DNA from: a virus
Length of the DNA: 42,155 nucleotides
Strand: one strand, 5' to 3'
IMG/VR virus record: IMGVR_UViG_3300020156_000050
Span: 1-42,155 of that record
Translations under genes and position numbers: made by a program
Notes under the pieces: generated by a model
The model's database searches: none
Told to the model about the DNA's origin: nothing
Seen by the model: only the letters and a program-made list of their open reading frames with translations
Shown here: in pieces, positions 1 through 5,324 of the stretch
How the letters are laid out: every line of letters starts with the position of its first letter
How positions within the stretch are numbered: position 1 is the first letter of the stretch

Positions 1-35
1 TGAGCCGGTGCACAACCAACCCGAGGATTAGGCCC

Positions 36-53
36 CCCTACCCGGGGGTAGGG
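36..53 (-). terminator. GC hairpin after the last minus-strand gene
   Basis: A perfect 8-bp inverted repeat (CCCTACCC / GGGTAGGG) with a 2-base loop lies just past the stop of the HNH gene. It is probably the terminator of the leftmost transcription unit. There is no clear T-run, as is common in GC-rich actinophages, so the role is inferred from position. Confidence 0.5.
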
Positions 54-75
54 CACCCGGCCGCGGAACCCGCCG

Positions 76-351
76 TCAGAACTCCTCCGACAACGCCCCG
101 AGACCGGCCGTGTAGTGCTCGCTGTCACCCTTCGTCTGGTTGCAGAGAAGGTGGCTCGAGACCACGTTGCCCGGGTCGTACCGCAGCTCCGGGTACCGGG
201 CCCACGGCCGGAGGTGATCCGCGCTGAAGCTCTGGGGATCAGGCCACTTGAGAGAGTAGTCGATTGGCTGTCCACAGTGCCAACACGGAAGCTTCTTGGC
301 ACGCTGCGCCGCTGCTACCTGCTTCCATCGGTAGTCGCTACCACGTGCCAT
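76..351 (-). CDS. HNH endonuclease
   Basis: A 91-residue protein with a compact HNH nuclease fold: a CWHCGQ zinc knuckle, then SADHLRPW (catalytic DH), then an Asn and HLLCNQTKGD (second His and zinc Cys). HNH proteins of this size in tailed phages are either homing-type nucleases or partners of terminase in DNA packaging. In a linear genome it lies at the opposite end from the terminase genes; if the molecule is circularised it would be close to them. The frame stays open to a start at 426, but that would run through tRNA-Gln, so the ATG at 351 (four bases after the tRNA) is preferred. No strong Shine-Dalgarno is visible. Confidence 0.8.
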   Translation of the reverse strand: MARGSDYRWKQVAAAQRAKKLPCWHCGQPIDYSLKWPDPQSFSADHLRPWARYPELRYDPGNVVSSHLLCNQTKGDSEHYTAGLGALSEEF

Positions 352-354
352 GAG

Positions 355-425
355 CTGCTCCAGCTGGGGTCGAACCAACGCTACCCGGTCCAGGGCCGGG
401 CGTCCTGCCATTAGACTACGGAGCA
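355..425 (-). tRNA. tRNA-Gln (CTG anticodon)
   Basis: A complete 71-nt cloverleaf: acceptor TGCTCCG/TGGAGCA (7 bp with one G-T), D arm GTCT/GGAC, anticodon stem CCCGG/CCGGG with loop CCCTGGA, 4-nt variable region, T arm GTTGG/CCAGC around TTCGACC, discriminator G as expected for Gln. CCA is not encoded. Oddity: position 33 is C instead of the near-universal T. It may help decode CAG codons, which are frequent in this GC-rich genome. Confidence 0.9.
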
Positions 426-429
426 TCAG

Positions 430-502
430 CTGCCACGCCAGGACTCGAACCTGGAACCCCCCGATTAACAGTCGGGTGCTCTGCCCATTGAGCTACGAAG
501 CA
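430..502 (-). tRNA. tRNA-Asn (GTT anticodon)
   Basis: A complete 73-nt cloverleaf: D arm GCTC/GAGC, anticodon stem CCCGA/TCGGG with loop CTGTTAA, T arm CCAGG/CCTGG around TTCGAGT, discriminator G. The acceptor stem TGCTTCG/CGTGGCA has six pairs (one wobble) and one T-T mismatch at pair 5-68. No CCA is encoded. Its 5' end abuts the open end of a permuted tRNA-like unit with no spacer, and its 3' end is four bases from tRNA-Gln. Confidence 0.88.
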
Positions 503-577
503 AGGACCGGTGCTCTGCCATCTGAGCTACCCATCTGGCGACGGGATGGGACTCGAACCCATGACCTCCGGCGTGAG
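503..577 (-). tRNA. Circularly permuted tRNA-like unit C (3' half before 5' half)
   Basis: Read 5'->3' on the minus strand, the 3' half comes first: anticodon 3' strand GCCGG (572-568), variable AGGTC, T arm ATGGG-TTCGAGT-CCCAT, acceptor strand CCCGTC, then GCCA (539-536), then the 5' half: GATGGG, TA, D arm GCTC/GAGC, A26, and anticodon 5' strand CCGGT (510-506). The halves fit as one tRNA: CCCGTC pairs with GATGGG (6 bp, one wobble) and CCGGT with GCCGG (5 bp, one wobble). The acceptor stem therefore forms a hairpin whose loop is GCCA, and the molecule is open at the anticodon loop. TCAC before GCCGG resembles a tRNA-Asp or -Glu loop, but the isotype cannot be fixed. Alternatives: remnant of a rearranged array, or a decoy. 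Confidence 0.5.
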
Positions 578-643
578 GTGCTCTGCCGCTGAGCTACAGC
601 CGACTGGGTCAGCTGACAGGATTCGAACCTGCGACCATCCTCT
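574..643 (-). tRNA. Circularly permuted tRNA-like unit B with CCA loop
   Basis: Same reversed order as the neighbouring unit. 3' half: AGAGG (643-639), T arm GCAGG-TTCGAAT-CCTGT, acceptor CAGCTGA, C73, CCA (607-605). 5' half follows at once: G604, TCGGCTG, TA, D arm GCTC-AGCGGCA-GAGC, A26, CCTCA. TCGGCTG pairs fully with CAGCTGA (one G-T), and G604 pairs with C608, an 8-bp stem closed by a loop that is exactly CCA. A G at -1 opposite C73 is the tRNA-His hallmark, but no GTG anticodon is visible. The anticodon stem keeps 4 bp (CCTC/GAGG) plus an A-A mismatch. Its 3' end overlaps the start of the next unit by a few bases, so one transcript could not yield both intact. Confidence 0.45.
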
Positions 644-644
644 G

Positions 645-733
645 TGGACCTGATGGGAGTCGAACCCATGTTTCGGCAGGGACTGTTCCTGCCCCTTCAG
701 GCAGGCAGTATGTCGGCGAACCAGGACAGGCCC
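645..733 (-). tRNA. tRNA-like sequence of class II length, isotype unclear
   Basis: Acceptor strands GGGCCTG (733-727) and CAGGTCC (652-646) pair over 7 bp with one wobble, and a perfect T arm ATGGG-TTCGACT-CCCAT sits in the right place, with discriminator A. The 89-nt span suits a Ser/Leu-type tRNA with a long variable arm. The interior does not fold cleanly: no D arm is recognisable, and the best anticodon hairpin (TGCCT/GGGCA) has an 8-nt loop containing TGA. A competing hairpin (GGCAGG/CCTGCC) offers CAG without T33. It is probably a degenerate or highly derived tRNA. Confidence 0.35.
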
Positions 734-760
734 AGAGCAGAGGTTTCCCTCGCTCATAGT

Positions 761-766
761 TATATA
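761..766 (-). promoter_or_regulatory. Candidate promoter of the tRNA array
   Basis: Minus-strand ACGC-TATATA lies about 28 bases upstream of the first tRNA-like element, between it and a terminator-like hairpin. The preceding CGC resembles other start boxes in this genome. No -35 consensus is seen. Confidence 0.35.
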
Positions 767-786
767 GCGTCTTAGGGGGGACGAAC

Positions 787-823
787 GGCCCGAGCCTATG
801 TCTCGTGAACATAAGCCCGGGCC
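787..823 (-). terminator. Long hairpin between gene 842 and the tRNA array
   Basis: A 15-base inverted repeat (GGCCCGAGCCTATGT against its near complement) with two mismatches and a 7-base loop lies 19 bases past the stop of the gene ending at 842. It probably ends the protein-coding transcript and insulates the tRNA promoter. Confidence 0.55.
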
Positions 824-841
824 GCGGGGAGCCGGCCTTGG

Positions 842-1192
842 TTAGACCTCGACCTCCACGACGCGCTCATCCTGGAGCGCCTCGGGAACGCGGTACTCGA
901 TGATGGCGTCCACCACGAGCTCGGGGAACTGCTCCTGCACCTCGTCCCAGCGACGGGCCGCCTGGCTGAGGTCCTTCTCGCGGCCGAGCGTGCCCCAGTA
1001 GTCACCCTCGAAGACGGTGGTGCCGAAGCCCGTGTAGGCCTGGATCAGGGCGTGGTGCTCGGTCCCGGTGACGTAGGCGTGGCCGACGACGCGGGCCTCG
1101 TCCGCGGTGAGCTCCTTGCCGATGGTCACCCGCCAGGGGACGGCCGTACGCCGGCGGGCCTTCTTGGGGATCGGCTGACGGGCGACGCTCAC
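842..1192 (-). CDS. Hypothetical protein
   Basis: 116 residues with a basic N-terminus (PKKARRRT) and an acidic C-terminus (ERVVEVEV). No family is recognised. The GTG start overlaps the preceding gene's stop as GTGA, so it is translationally coupled to it. It is the last protein gene of the 2284-842 cluster, followed by a hairpin. Confidence 0.7.
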   Translation of the reverse strand: MSVARQPIPKKARRRTAVPWRVTIGKELTADEARVVGHAYVTGTEHHALIQAYTGFGTTVFEGDYWGTLGREKDLSQAARRWDEVQEQFPELVVDAIIEYRVPEALQDERVVEVEV

Positions 1193-1404
1193 AGGCGCAC
1201 CCCCGCGGAGGCGAGGATGCCCAGGGCCTGACCGACGGCCTCGGCGTGAGCGGCCGCGGTGTGGCTGTCCTGGCGCGCGATCGCCGCGAGGGACGCGAGC
1301 TCGTGAGCCTCGTCCTCCTTGGTGACGGCGGCCTCCTCGAGCTCGATCTGCTTGACGGCGAGCTGGTCGGCCAGGGGGACGGTCTTGCGAAGGGTGATGC
1401 CCAT
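1189..1404 (-). CDS. Hypothetical small helical protein
   Basis: 71 residues, strongly predicted helical, rich in Ala and Glu (residues 15-60), with hydrophobic spacing compatible with a coiled coil. A clear Shine-Dalgarno (AAGGAGAG) precedes the ATG. No known domain. Confidence 0.7.
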   Translation of the reverse strand: MGITLRKTVPLADQLAVKQIELEEAAVTKEDEAHELASLAAIARQDSHTAAAHAEAVGQALGILASAGVRL

Positions 1405-1416
1405 TTCGTTCTCTCC

Positions 1417-1599
1417 TTAGAGGATGGTGAGGTCGAGACCCGACCCCGGGGTTGCGTCGTAGACGACTTCTTGCGTGCGGGTGTCCACCACGGTGCCAGA
1501 CACGCTGGCGGCGATGAACTTGAGCTGGTCATCGAAGACGGCGTCCCCGGCGACCGGCTGGCCCGCGGTGTCGCGGACCTCGTAGCGTGCCCTTGCCAT
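1417..1599 (-). CDS. Hypothetical protein
   Basis: 60 residues, mostly beta-like with alternating polar and hydrophobic positions; no recognisable family. A strong Shine-Dalgarno (GAGGAGGTG) precedes the ATG by a few bases, which fixes the start. Confidence 0.7.
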   Translation of the reverse strand: MARARYEVRDTAGQPVAGDAVFDDQLKFIAASVSGTVVDTRTQEVVYDATPGSGLDLTIL

Positions 1600-1600
1600 T

Positions 1601-1813
1601 CTACACCTCCTCGACCAGGTCGACGGTCTTCTTGGCCTTCTCCAGGAGGGCCTCGAGCTCGCCGCCCTCGTAGGTGACGCGGGCCAGCTCGGTGGTCTCC
1701 GCGGGGAAGCTCCGGGGCTCGCTGTAGCGGTCCTCCTTGACGGAGTGCGCCGGCACGGTCTTGCTCACGAAGAGGCTGACCGTGTAGCCCGCCTTGGGCG
1801 CGGCGTCAGCCAT
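1601..1813 (-). CDS. Hypothetical protein
   Basis: 70 residues, acidic C-terminal helix (ALLEKAKKTVDLVEEV). The frame is open further upstream, but the ATG at 1813 overlaps the previous stop as TGATG, the coupling style used throughout this genome, so it is taken as the start. Function unknown. Confidence 0.68.
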   Translation of the reverse strand: MADAAPKAGYTVSLFVSKTVPAHSVKEDRYSEPRSFPAETTELARVTYEGGELEALLEKAKKTVDLVEEV

Positions 1814-1950
1814 CAGGCCTTCGCCTCCTTGTCCTCGTGGATCGCCTGCCAGACGATGCCGACGGAGCGAAGGGCGCGGGTAAGCGCCTGCACCGACTTC
1901 GCGTTGACGCGGAAGACGCGGCGCTTGCCGATGACGGTGAACTGTGCCAT
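1813..1950 (-). CDS. Hypothetical small basic protein
   Basis: 45 residues beginning MAQFTVIGKRRVFRV. The start at 1950 is chosen because AAGGAGA lies 7 bases upstream; an in-frame start at 2019 lacks one. The protein looks like a short beta hairpin followed by a helix. The 145 bases between this gene and the next upstream gene hold no clear ORF or structure. Confidence 0.62.
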   Translation of the reverse strand: MAQFTVIGKRRVFRVNAKSVQALTRALRSVGIVWQAIHEDKEAKA

Positions 1951-2095
1951 GTGTGTTTCTCCTTGTATGTCGGGGACAAGCCGGGAGGCCCCGCAGTCGC
2001 GCAGCCGCAAGCCCCGCAAGTCCCGTGACCCGCGCTGTGGCCAGCACGGGCGGACGCGACCAGGCGACCGAGTCGCGGAGGTCGCTGATGTCGCG

Positions 2096-2284
2096 CTAGT
2101 CGCGCCGGCCGGTGACCGCGAACGAGCCGCGGAACACGAGGATGGCGACGAGCACGAGCCAGAAGGCGCCCCAGAAGCTGGGGGCAGCCACGAAGGCCAG
2201 CAGGAGCCCCGCCAGAATGGCGGCGAACCCGGCCAGCACGGCCAACCCCAGGACCAGAATGCCGATGAACATTACGATGGGCAC
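2096..2284 (-). CDS. Small membrane protein with two transmembrane segments
   Basis: 62 residues with two hydrophobic stretches (about residues 2-30 and 35-52) and a short basic tail (TGRRD). No family recognised. It sits just downstream of the TS-like gene, far from the lysis cassette, so a holin role is not implied. It ends with TAG before a 145-base gap. Confidence 0.65.
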   Translation of the reverse strand: MPIVMFIGILVLGLAVLAGFAAILAGLLLAFVAAPSFWGAFWLVLVAILVFRGSFAVTGRRD

Positions 2285-2298
2285 AATGGCCCCCTCTC

Positions 2299-3237
2299 TC
2301 AGACGGCCGGCTTGCCAGCGTCGATCGCAGGGGCCGGGTTGTAGTTCTCCACGGTGATGTGCCCCGGCTCGAGCGAGCTGTCCAGGAGGCGCAGGCTCGG
2401 GAAGGGGTCTACCTTGAGCGTAGCGCGTACGGGCTCAGCGGTCAGGGCCTGCCCGAGCTGTTCCCGTGCAGCGGCCAGCTGATTGGCGTAGACGTGCACG
2501 TCGCCGGCCGACCAGACCAGGCGAGCCGCGGAGACCTGGTGGCCAGAGACGAGGGTCAGCTCGCGGGCCACGAGGTGGGCTAGCACGCTGGCCTGGAAGA
2601 GGTCGAACGGCACCCCCAGCATCATGTCGGCCGAGCGCTGGTAGACGTGCAGGTGGAGCTGGTCGTACTTCGGGCCACGGAGGCTGAACTGGAACAGGAC
2701 CATGCAGGGCTCGAGCGCCATGTCGCGGAGCTCGGGGACCGACCAGAGCGAGATGACGGCCCTGCGGGTGTCGGGCGCGTCCAGCAGGCGCTTGACCACC
2801 TCGGTCAGCTGGTCGACCCCCGCAGCCGGCTGGTCGATGTCATCCCAGGGGTGCGGGGCCTGCAGGCGCGAGCCGCCGGCGTCGCGGTACTGAGCGCCGT
2901 AGGTCGGTCCGATGTCACCGTCCTTGTTGGCCCACAGGCTCCAGAGGTCGGCCATCGCGGGCGACCACTGGCGCAGGTGGTGGACGCTGGTCGAGCCGGT
3001 CAGCATCCACATGAACTCGCGGAGCGCCATCTTCCAGGGCACCCGCTTGGACGTGATGAGGGCCAGCCGGCCGCCGCTGAGGTCGTACTCCAGGTGCGGG
3101 GGCGCGAAGACGCTCATGGTGCCCGTGCCGGTGCGGTCGCGCCGGGGCTCACCGTCGTTGACCACCAGGGCCAGCAGGTTCTCGAAGGTGAAGTCCGCGT
3201 TGACGTGCTGGGCGAGCTCGCCGTAGGTCATGCTCAT
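2299..3237 (-). CDS. Thymidylate synthase-family enzyme, predicted dCMP C5-methyl or hydroxymethyltransferase
   Basis: 312 residues covering the full TS fold. Conserved TS positions are present: R35 (DRTGTGT), E74, W102, Y113 (GPTYG), nucleophile C178 in LEPCMVLFQF, R201 and D204 in YQRSADMMLG, and H248/Y250 in GDVHVYAN. The position equal to E. coli TS Asn177, which recognises the uracil face, is Asp212 (GVPFDLFQ). In T4 dCMP hydroxymethylase this position is Asp, and E. coli TS N177D acts on dCMP; the residue therefore predicts dCMP as substrate. The His after the catalytic Cys is Met here. A DHFR gene lies about 0.5 kb upstream in the same run, which fits a methyl transfer that makes dihydrofolate. 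The start overlaps the preceding stop as TGATG. An ordinary TS with an atypical residue remains possible. Confidence 0.88.
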   Translation of the reverse strand: MSMTYGELAQHVNADFTFENLLALVVNDGEPRRDRTGTGTMSVFAPPHLEYDLSGGRLALITSKRVPWKMALREFMWMLTGSTSVHHLRQWSPAMADLWSLWANKDGDIGPTYGAQYRDAGGSRLQAPHPWDDIDQPAAGVDQLTEVVKRLLDAPDTRRAVISLWSVPELRDMALEPCMVLFQFSLRGPKYDQLHLHVYQRSADMMLGVPFDLFQASVLAHLVARELTLVSGHQVSAARLVWSAGDVHVYANQLAAAREQLGQALTAEPVRATLKVDPFPSLRLLDSSLEPGHITVENYNPAPAIDAGKPAV

Positions 3238-3500
3238 CAGAAACCGTCCCTCGGAGCGGGCGCGTTCAGCGCGGCGATGAGGCCAGCGCGGGTGCGCTCG
3301 CCGGAGAGGCCCAGACGGTCAGCGTCCTCCCAGGCCTTCTTGAACGCGGCGATCTGGGCGCGCGTGGGCTGGACCGGGACGGGGGTCAGGGTGACGGTGC
3401 CGTCCGGGGCGGGCCTGCCGATCGTGTACTCACGGGTCGGCCCGCCGGCCGGGTCACGCAGGGCAACCCGGTCGGTGGTGAAGACGAGAGTGGCCGTCAC
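3237..3500 (-). CDS. Hypothetical protein
   Basis: 87 residues: a beta-rich N-terminal half (VTATLVFTTDRVALRD) and a helical C-terminal half. The GTG at 3500 overlaps the upstream stop as GTGA and is preferred to the longer in-frame start at 3542. It sits between DHFR and the TS-like gene and is coupled to both sides, so a role in the same pathway is possible but unproven. Confidence 0.65.
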   Translation of the reverse strand: MTATLVFTTDRVALRDPAGGPTREYTIGRPAPDGTVTLTPVPVQPTRAQIAAFKKAWEDADRLGLSGERTRAGLIAALNAPAPRDGF

Positions 3501-3790
3501 GCGAAGACCTCCTTGACGGGGCCCCAGAACTGCTCGAGCCACTCGCGGGAGTGGGTGCCGTACTCGGGGCTGTGGAAGTCGCCCGCGGGGGTCAGGTCGT
3601 GGCGATCGCCGTCATCATCGATGAGGGCGACCAGCTTGGGGCCCGCCGGCGGGACGATCTGCTTGGACAGGTTCGCCGCCTCCATGGTGCGGGCGACGAT
3701 GATCGTCTTGGCCTGGCTGTCGCTGAAGCCGAGGGCGACGAGGCCACTCAGCTCGGCCGCGGCGGTGTCGGCGATGGGCGTGGTGCTCAC
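3497..3790 (-). CDS. Hypothetical protein
   Basis: 97 residues. The GTG start forms a GTGA overlap with the DHFR stop, so the two are translated together. A helical N-terminal half (LVALGFSDSQAKTIIVARTM) is followed by a more polar region ending EWLEQFWGPVKEVFA. No family recognised. Confidence 0.65.
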   Translation of the reverse strand: MSTTPIADTAAAELSGLVALGFSDSQAKTIIVARTMEAANLSKQIVPPAGPKLVALIDDDGDRHDLTPAGDFHSPEYGTHSREWLEQFWGPVKEVFA

Positions 3791-4359
3791 TTGGTGTTCC
3801 TCTCGAAGGTGGTGACAATCGTCCCGAAGTCCAGGACGGAGGTGGAGACCGAGCGGAAGCCGTCGAAGGCCCCCGCGCTGGGTGCGGGCACGTCGGCCTG
3901 CGGGTAGCGCCCCCTGACGCGGGACACCACGAGCCGGTCGACCACGGGGCCGAAGAGCTCGATGACCGAGCGGCCGCCGATGACGGCGACGCCGGCAGGC
4001 TTGTCGAACCAGCGGGGCGCCTCGAAGAGGAGGTCGCTGGCGATGCCCGGGGTGGCGACCCACGGGATGCCCTGAATCTGCAGGCCGGAGGTCTTGTCGT
4101 GGACGGAGTGGGGGTCGCTGGTCAGGACGACCAGCGGGCGCTCCCGAGTCGACTCGCGCGACTTCAGGATGGCCGGCAGGGCCTCGTAGGTCTTGCGGCC
4201 CATCACGAGGACGCGGTCGCGGGTGAGCTCGCGGAAGTGGCGCAGGTCGTCGGGCGCGTGGTGCCACGGCAGGCCGGACGGGCGGGCGGTGTCGCCCATG
4301 ACGAACTCCCCGGCCCGACCAGGCGCCTCCGCCCAGATGGCGATGCTGTCAGTGGTCAT
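3787..4359 (-). CDS. Dihydrofolate reductase
   Basis: 190 residues with DHFR hallmarks: GLPWHHAPDD (residues 29-38, with D37 as the substrate-protonating acid and W32 of the Met20 loop), MGRKTYEALP (53-62, NADPH binding), and VAVIGGRSVIELF (124-136). It reduces dihydrofolate to tetrahydrofolate with NADPH. It is encoded in one coupled run with the TS-like gene, whose methyl transfer would generate dihydrofolate; a pure hydroxymethylase would not need it. Confidence 0.88.
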   Translation of the reverse strand: MTTDSIAIWAEAPGRAGEFVMGDTARPSGLPWHHAPDDLRHFRELTRDRVLVMGRKTYEALPAILKSRESTRERPLVVLTSDPHSVHDKTSGLQIQGIPWVATPGIASDLLFEAPRWFDKPAGVAVIGGRSVIELFGPVVDRLVVSRVRGRYPQADVPAPSAGAFDGFRSVSTSVLDFGTIVTTFERNTK

Positions 4360-4570
4360 AGGTCTCTCCTGGGTTCACGGTCTGAGCCTGGACAGGCTCG
4401 TACCACTCGTAGCTGCCGCCGATCTTCTCGGCCCAGCGCTTGGCGTCCTCCTCCGTCTTGGGCGTGGAGAACTGGTGACCCTCCGCGGTGCGGACGAGCC
4501 AGCCGGCGGGAACCGGCCTGTAGTCGAGGACGCCGCTGTCGCGGTAGTCCTGGAAGGTGGGCTTGGGCAT
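4349..4570 (-). CDS. Hypothetical protein
   Basis: 73 residues; the central part (GWLVRTAEGHQFSTPKTEED) looks like a small beta-sheet domain. It is the first gene of the DHFR/TS unit: a TAGGAT box lies exactly six bases before its ATG, so the message is probably leaderless. It overlaps the DHFR start by 11 bases. Confidence 0.68.
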   Translation of the reverse strand: MPKPTFQDYRDSGVLDYRPVPAGWLVRTAEGHQFSTPKTEEDAKRWAEKIGGSYEWYEPVQAQTVNPGETYDH

Positions 4571-4576
4571 GGCTCC

Positions 4577-4582
4577 ATCCTA
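4577..4582 (-). promoter_or_regulatory. -10 box of a leaderless promoter (TAGGAT)
   Basis: TGCGC-TAGGAT, then six bases, then the ATG at 4570. The geometry puts the transcription start on or next to the start codon. It lies just downstream of a GC hairpin. Confidence 0.65.
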
Positions 4583-4588
4583 GCGCAG

Positions 4589-4615
4589 GGGGAGGGGATC
4601 AGGCGCCCCCTCCCC
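4589..4615 (-). terminator. GC hairpin terminator
   Basis: A perfect 9-bp stem (GGGGAGGGG / CCCCTCCCC) with a 9-base loop, between the stop at 4631 and the leaderless promoter at 4577. It separates two transcription units. Confidence 0.6.
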
Positions 4616-4630
4616 AGGGATGCCGGAGGG

Positions 4631-5113
4631 TCAGCCCTCGTCGGTCTCGACCGGCGGGGTGGCCAGCGCCTGGAGCTCGGCCTCCGAGAGCTCGCGCTCC
4701 GGGTCGGACCAGTCCAGGTCGGCGTAGAGGTTCTGCAGCGCGGTCTGGAGGTCCATGCCGAGCACGCCCATGAAGAAGCCCGTGCTGTGGGCGGTGTCGT
4801 ACGCGGCCTCGAGGACCACGGTGCCGTAGACGCGGGCGAGGATGCGCACGACGTCCTCGGTGGTCTCGGGCTTGGGCGTCTCGGGGTCGTTGGCCAGCCC
4901 GTCGAGGAAGGTCTCGATGAGACGCGCCTCGCTGTTGAGCATGTACTCGAGCGCCTGGTAGTGGGCGCGGGAGTGGACCAGCTCGGCCTTGACCACCTCG
5001 ATGTCGTCCGAGGCCAGGGCCTCCTCGACCATGCCGTAGGTGCGGGTGGAGGGCAGGGCGCCGGCGGTGCGGACGGGGAAGGTCTGGTTCAGCTTGTCGG
5101 TGAAGTCGGACAC
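4631..5113 (-). CDS. Hypothetical acidic helical protein
   Basis: 160 residues, strongly acidic and mostly helical, ending ALATPPVETDEG. GTG start at 5113; upstream in-frame codons would extend into the neighbouring gene. The spacing of the acidic residues (ERELSEAELQ) is not diagnostic of a known family. Confidence 0.68.
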   Translation of the reverse strand: MSDFTDKLNQTFPVRTAGALPSTRTYGMVEEALASDDIEVVKAELVHSRAHYQALEYMLNSEARLIETFLDGLANDPETPKPETTEDVVRILARVYGTVVLEAAYDTAHSTGFFMGVLGMDLQTALQNLYADLDWSDPERELSEAELQALATPPVETDEG

Positions 5114-5162
5114 GGTGGGTTCTCGATTCTGTGAGAGGGTTGGGTTGGTGTTCAGTTGTGGT

Positions 5163-5324
5163 TCAGCGGAAGAGGATGCGGCCGCGCTTCTGCAGGTAGG
5201 CCAGGGTGGCCTCCGCCTCACGAGTAGCATACGCCGTCTTGCCGAGAACGGCCCGGGACTCGTTGACGGTCGCCCTGGCGCGGCGAATGCGCTGGGCGAG
5301 CCTGATGGTGTCGTCGCCGATCAC
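5163..5324 (-). CDS. Small basic helical protein
   Basis: 53 residues, rich in Arg (IRRARATVNESRAVLG, LQKRGRILFR). The GTG start overlaps the upstream stop as GTGA. Its basic, helical character would suit nucleic-acid binding, but no family is recognised. Confidence 0.6.
   Translation of the reverse strand: MIGDDTIRLAQRIRRARATVNESRAVLGKTAYATREAEATLAYLQKRGRILFR

Noticed and set aside
574-610. Reading unit B's 5' half and unit C's 3' half as one normal-order tRNA
   Set aside because: Acceptor strands TCGGCTG and CCCGTCG do not pair, and the anticodon 5' strand would be missing.
527-812. Two long minus-strand open frames over the tRNA array
   Set aside because: They are frames through the tRNA-like elements, without a ribosome site or protein-like composition.
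2096-2284. Holin next to the TS-like gene
   Set aside because: It has two membrane spans but lies 20 kb from the endolysin, where three better candidates exist.
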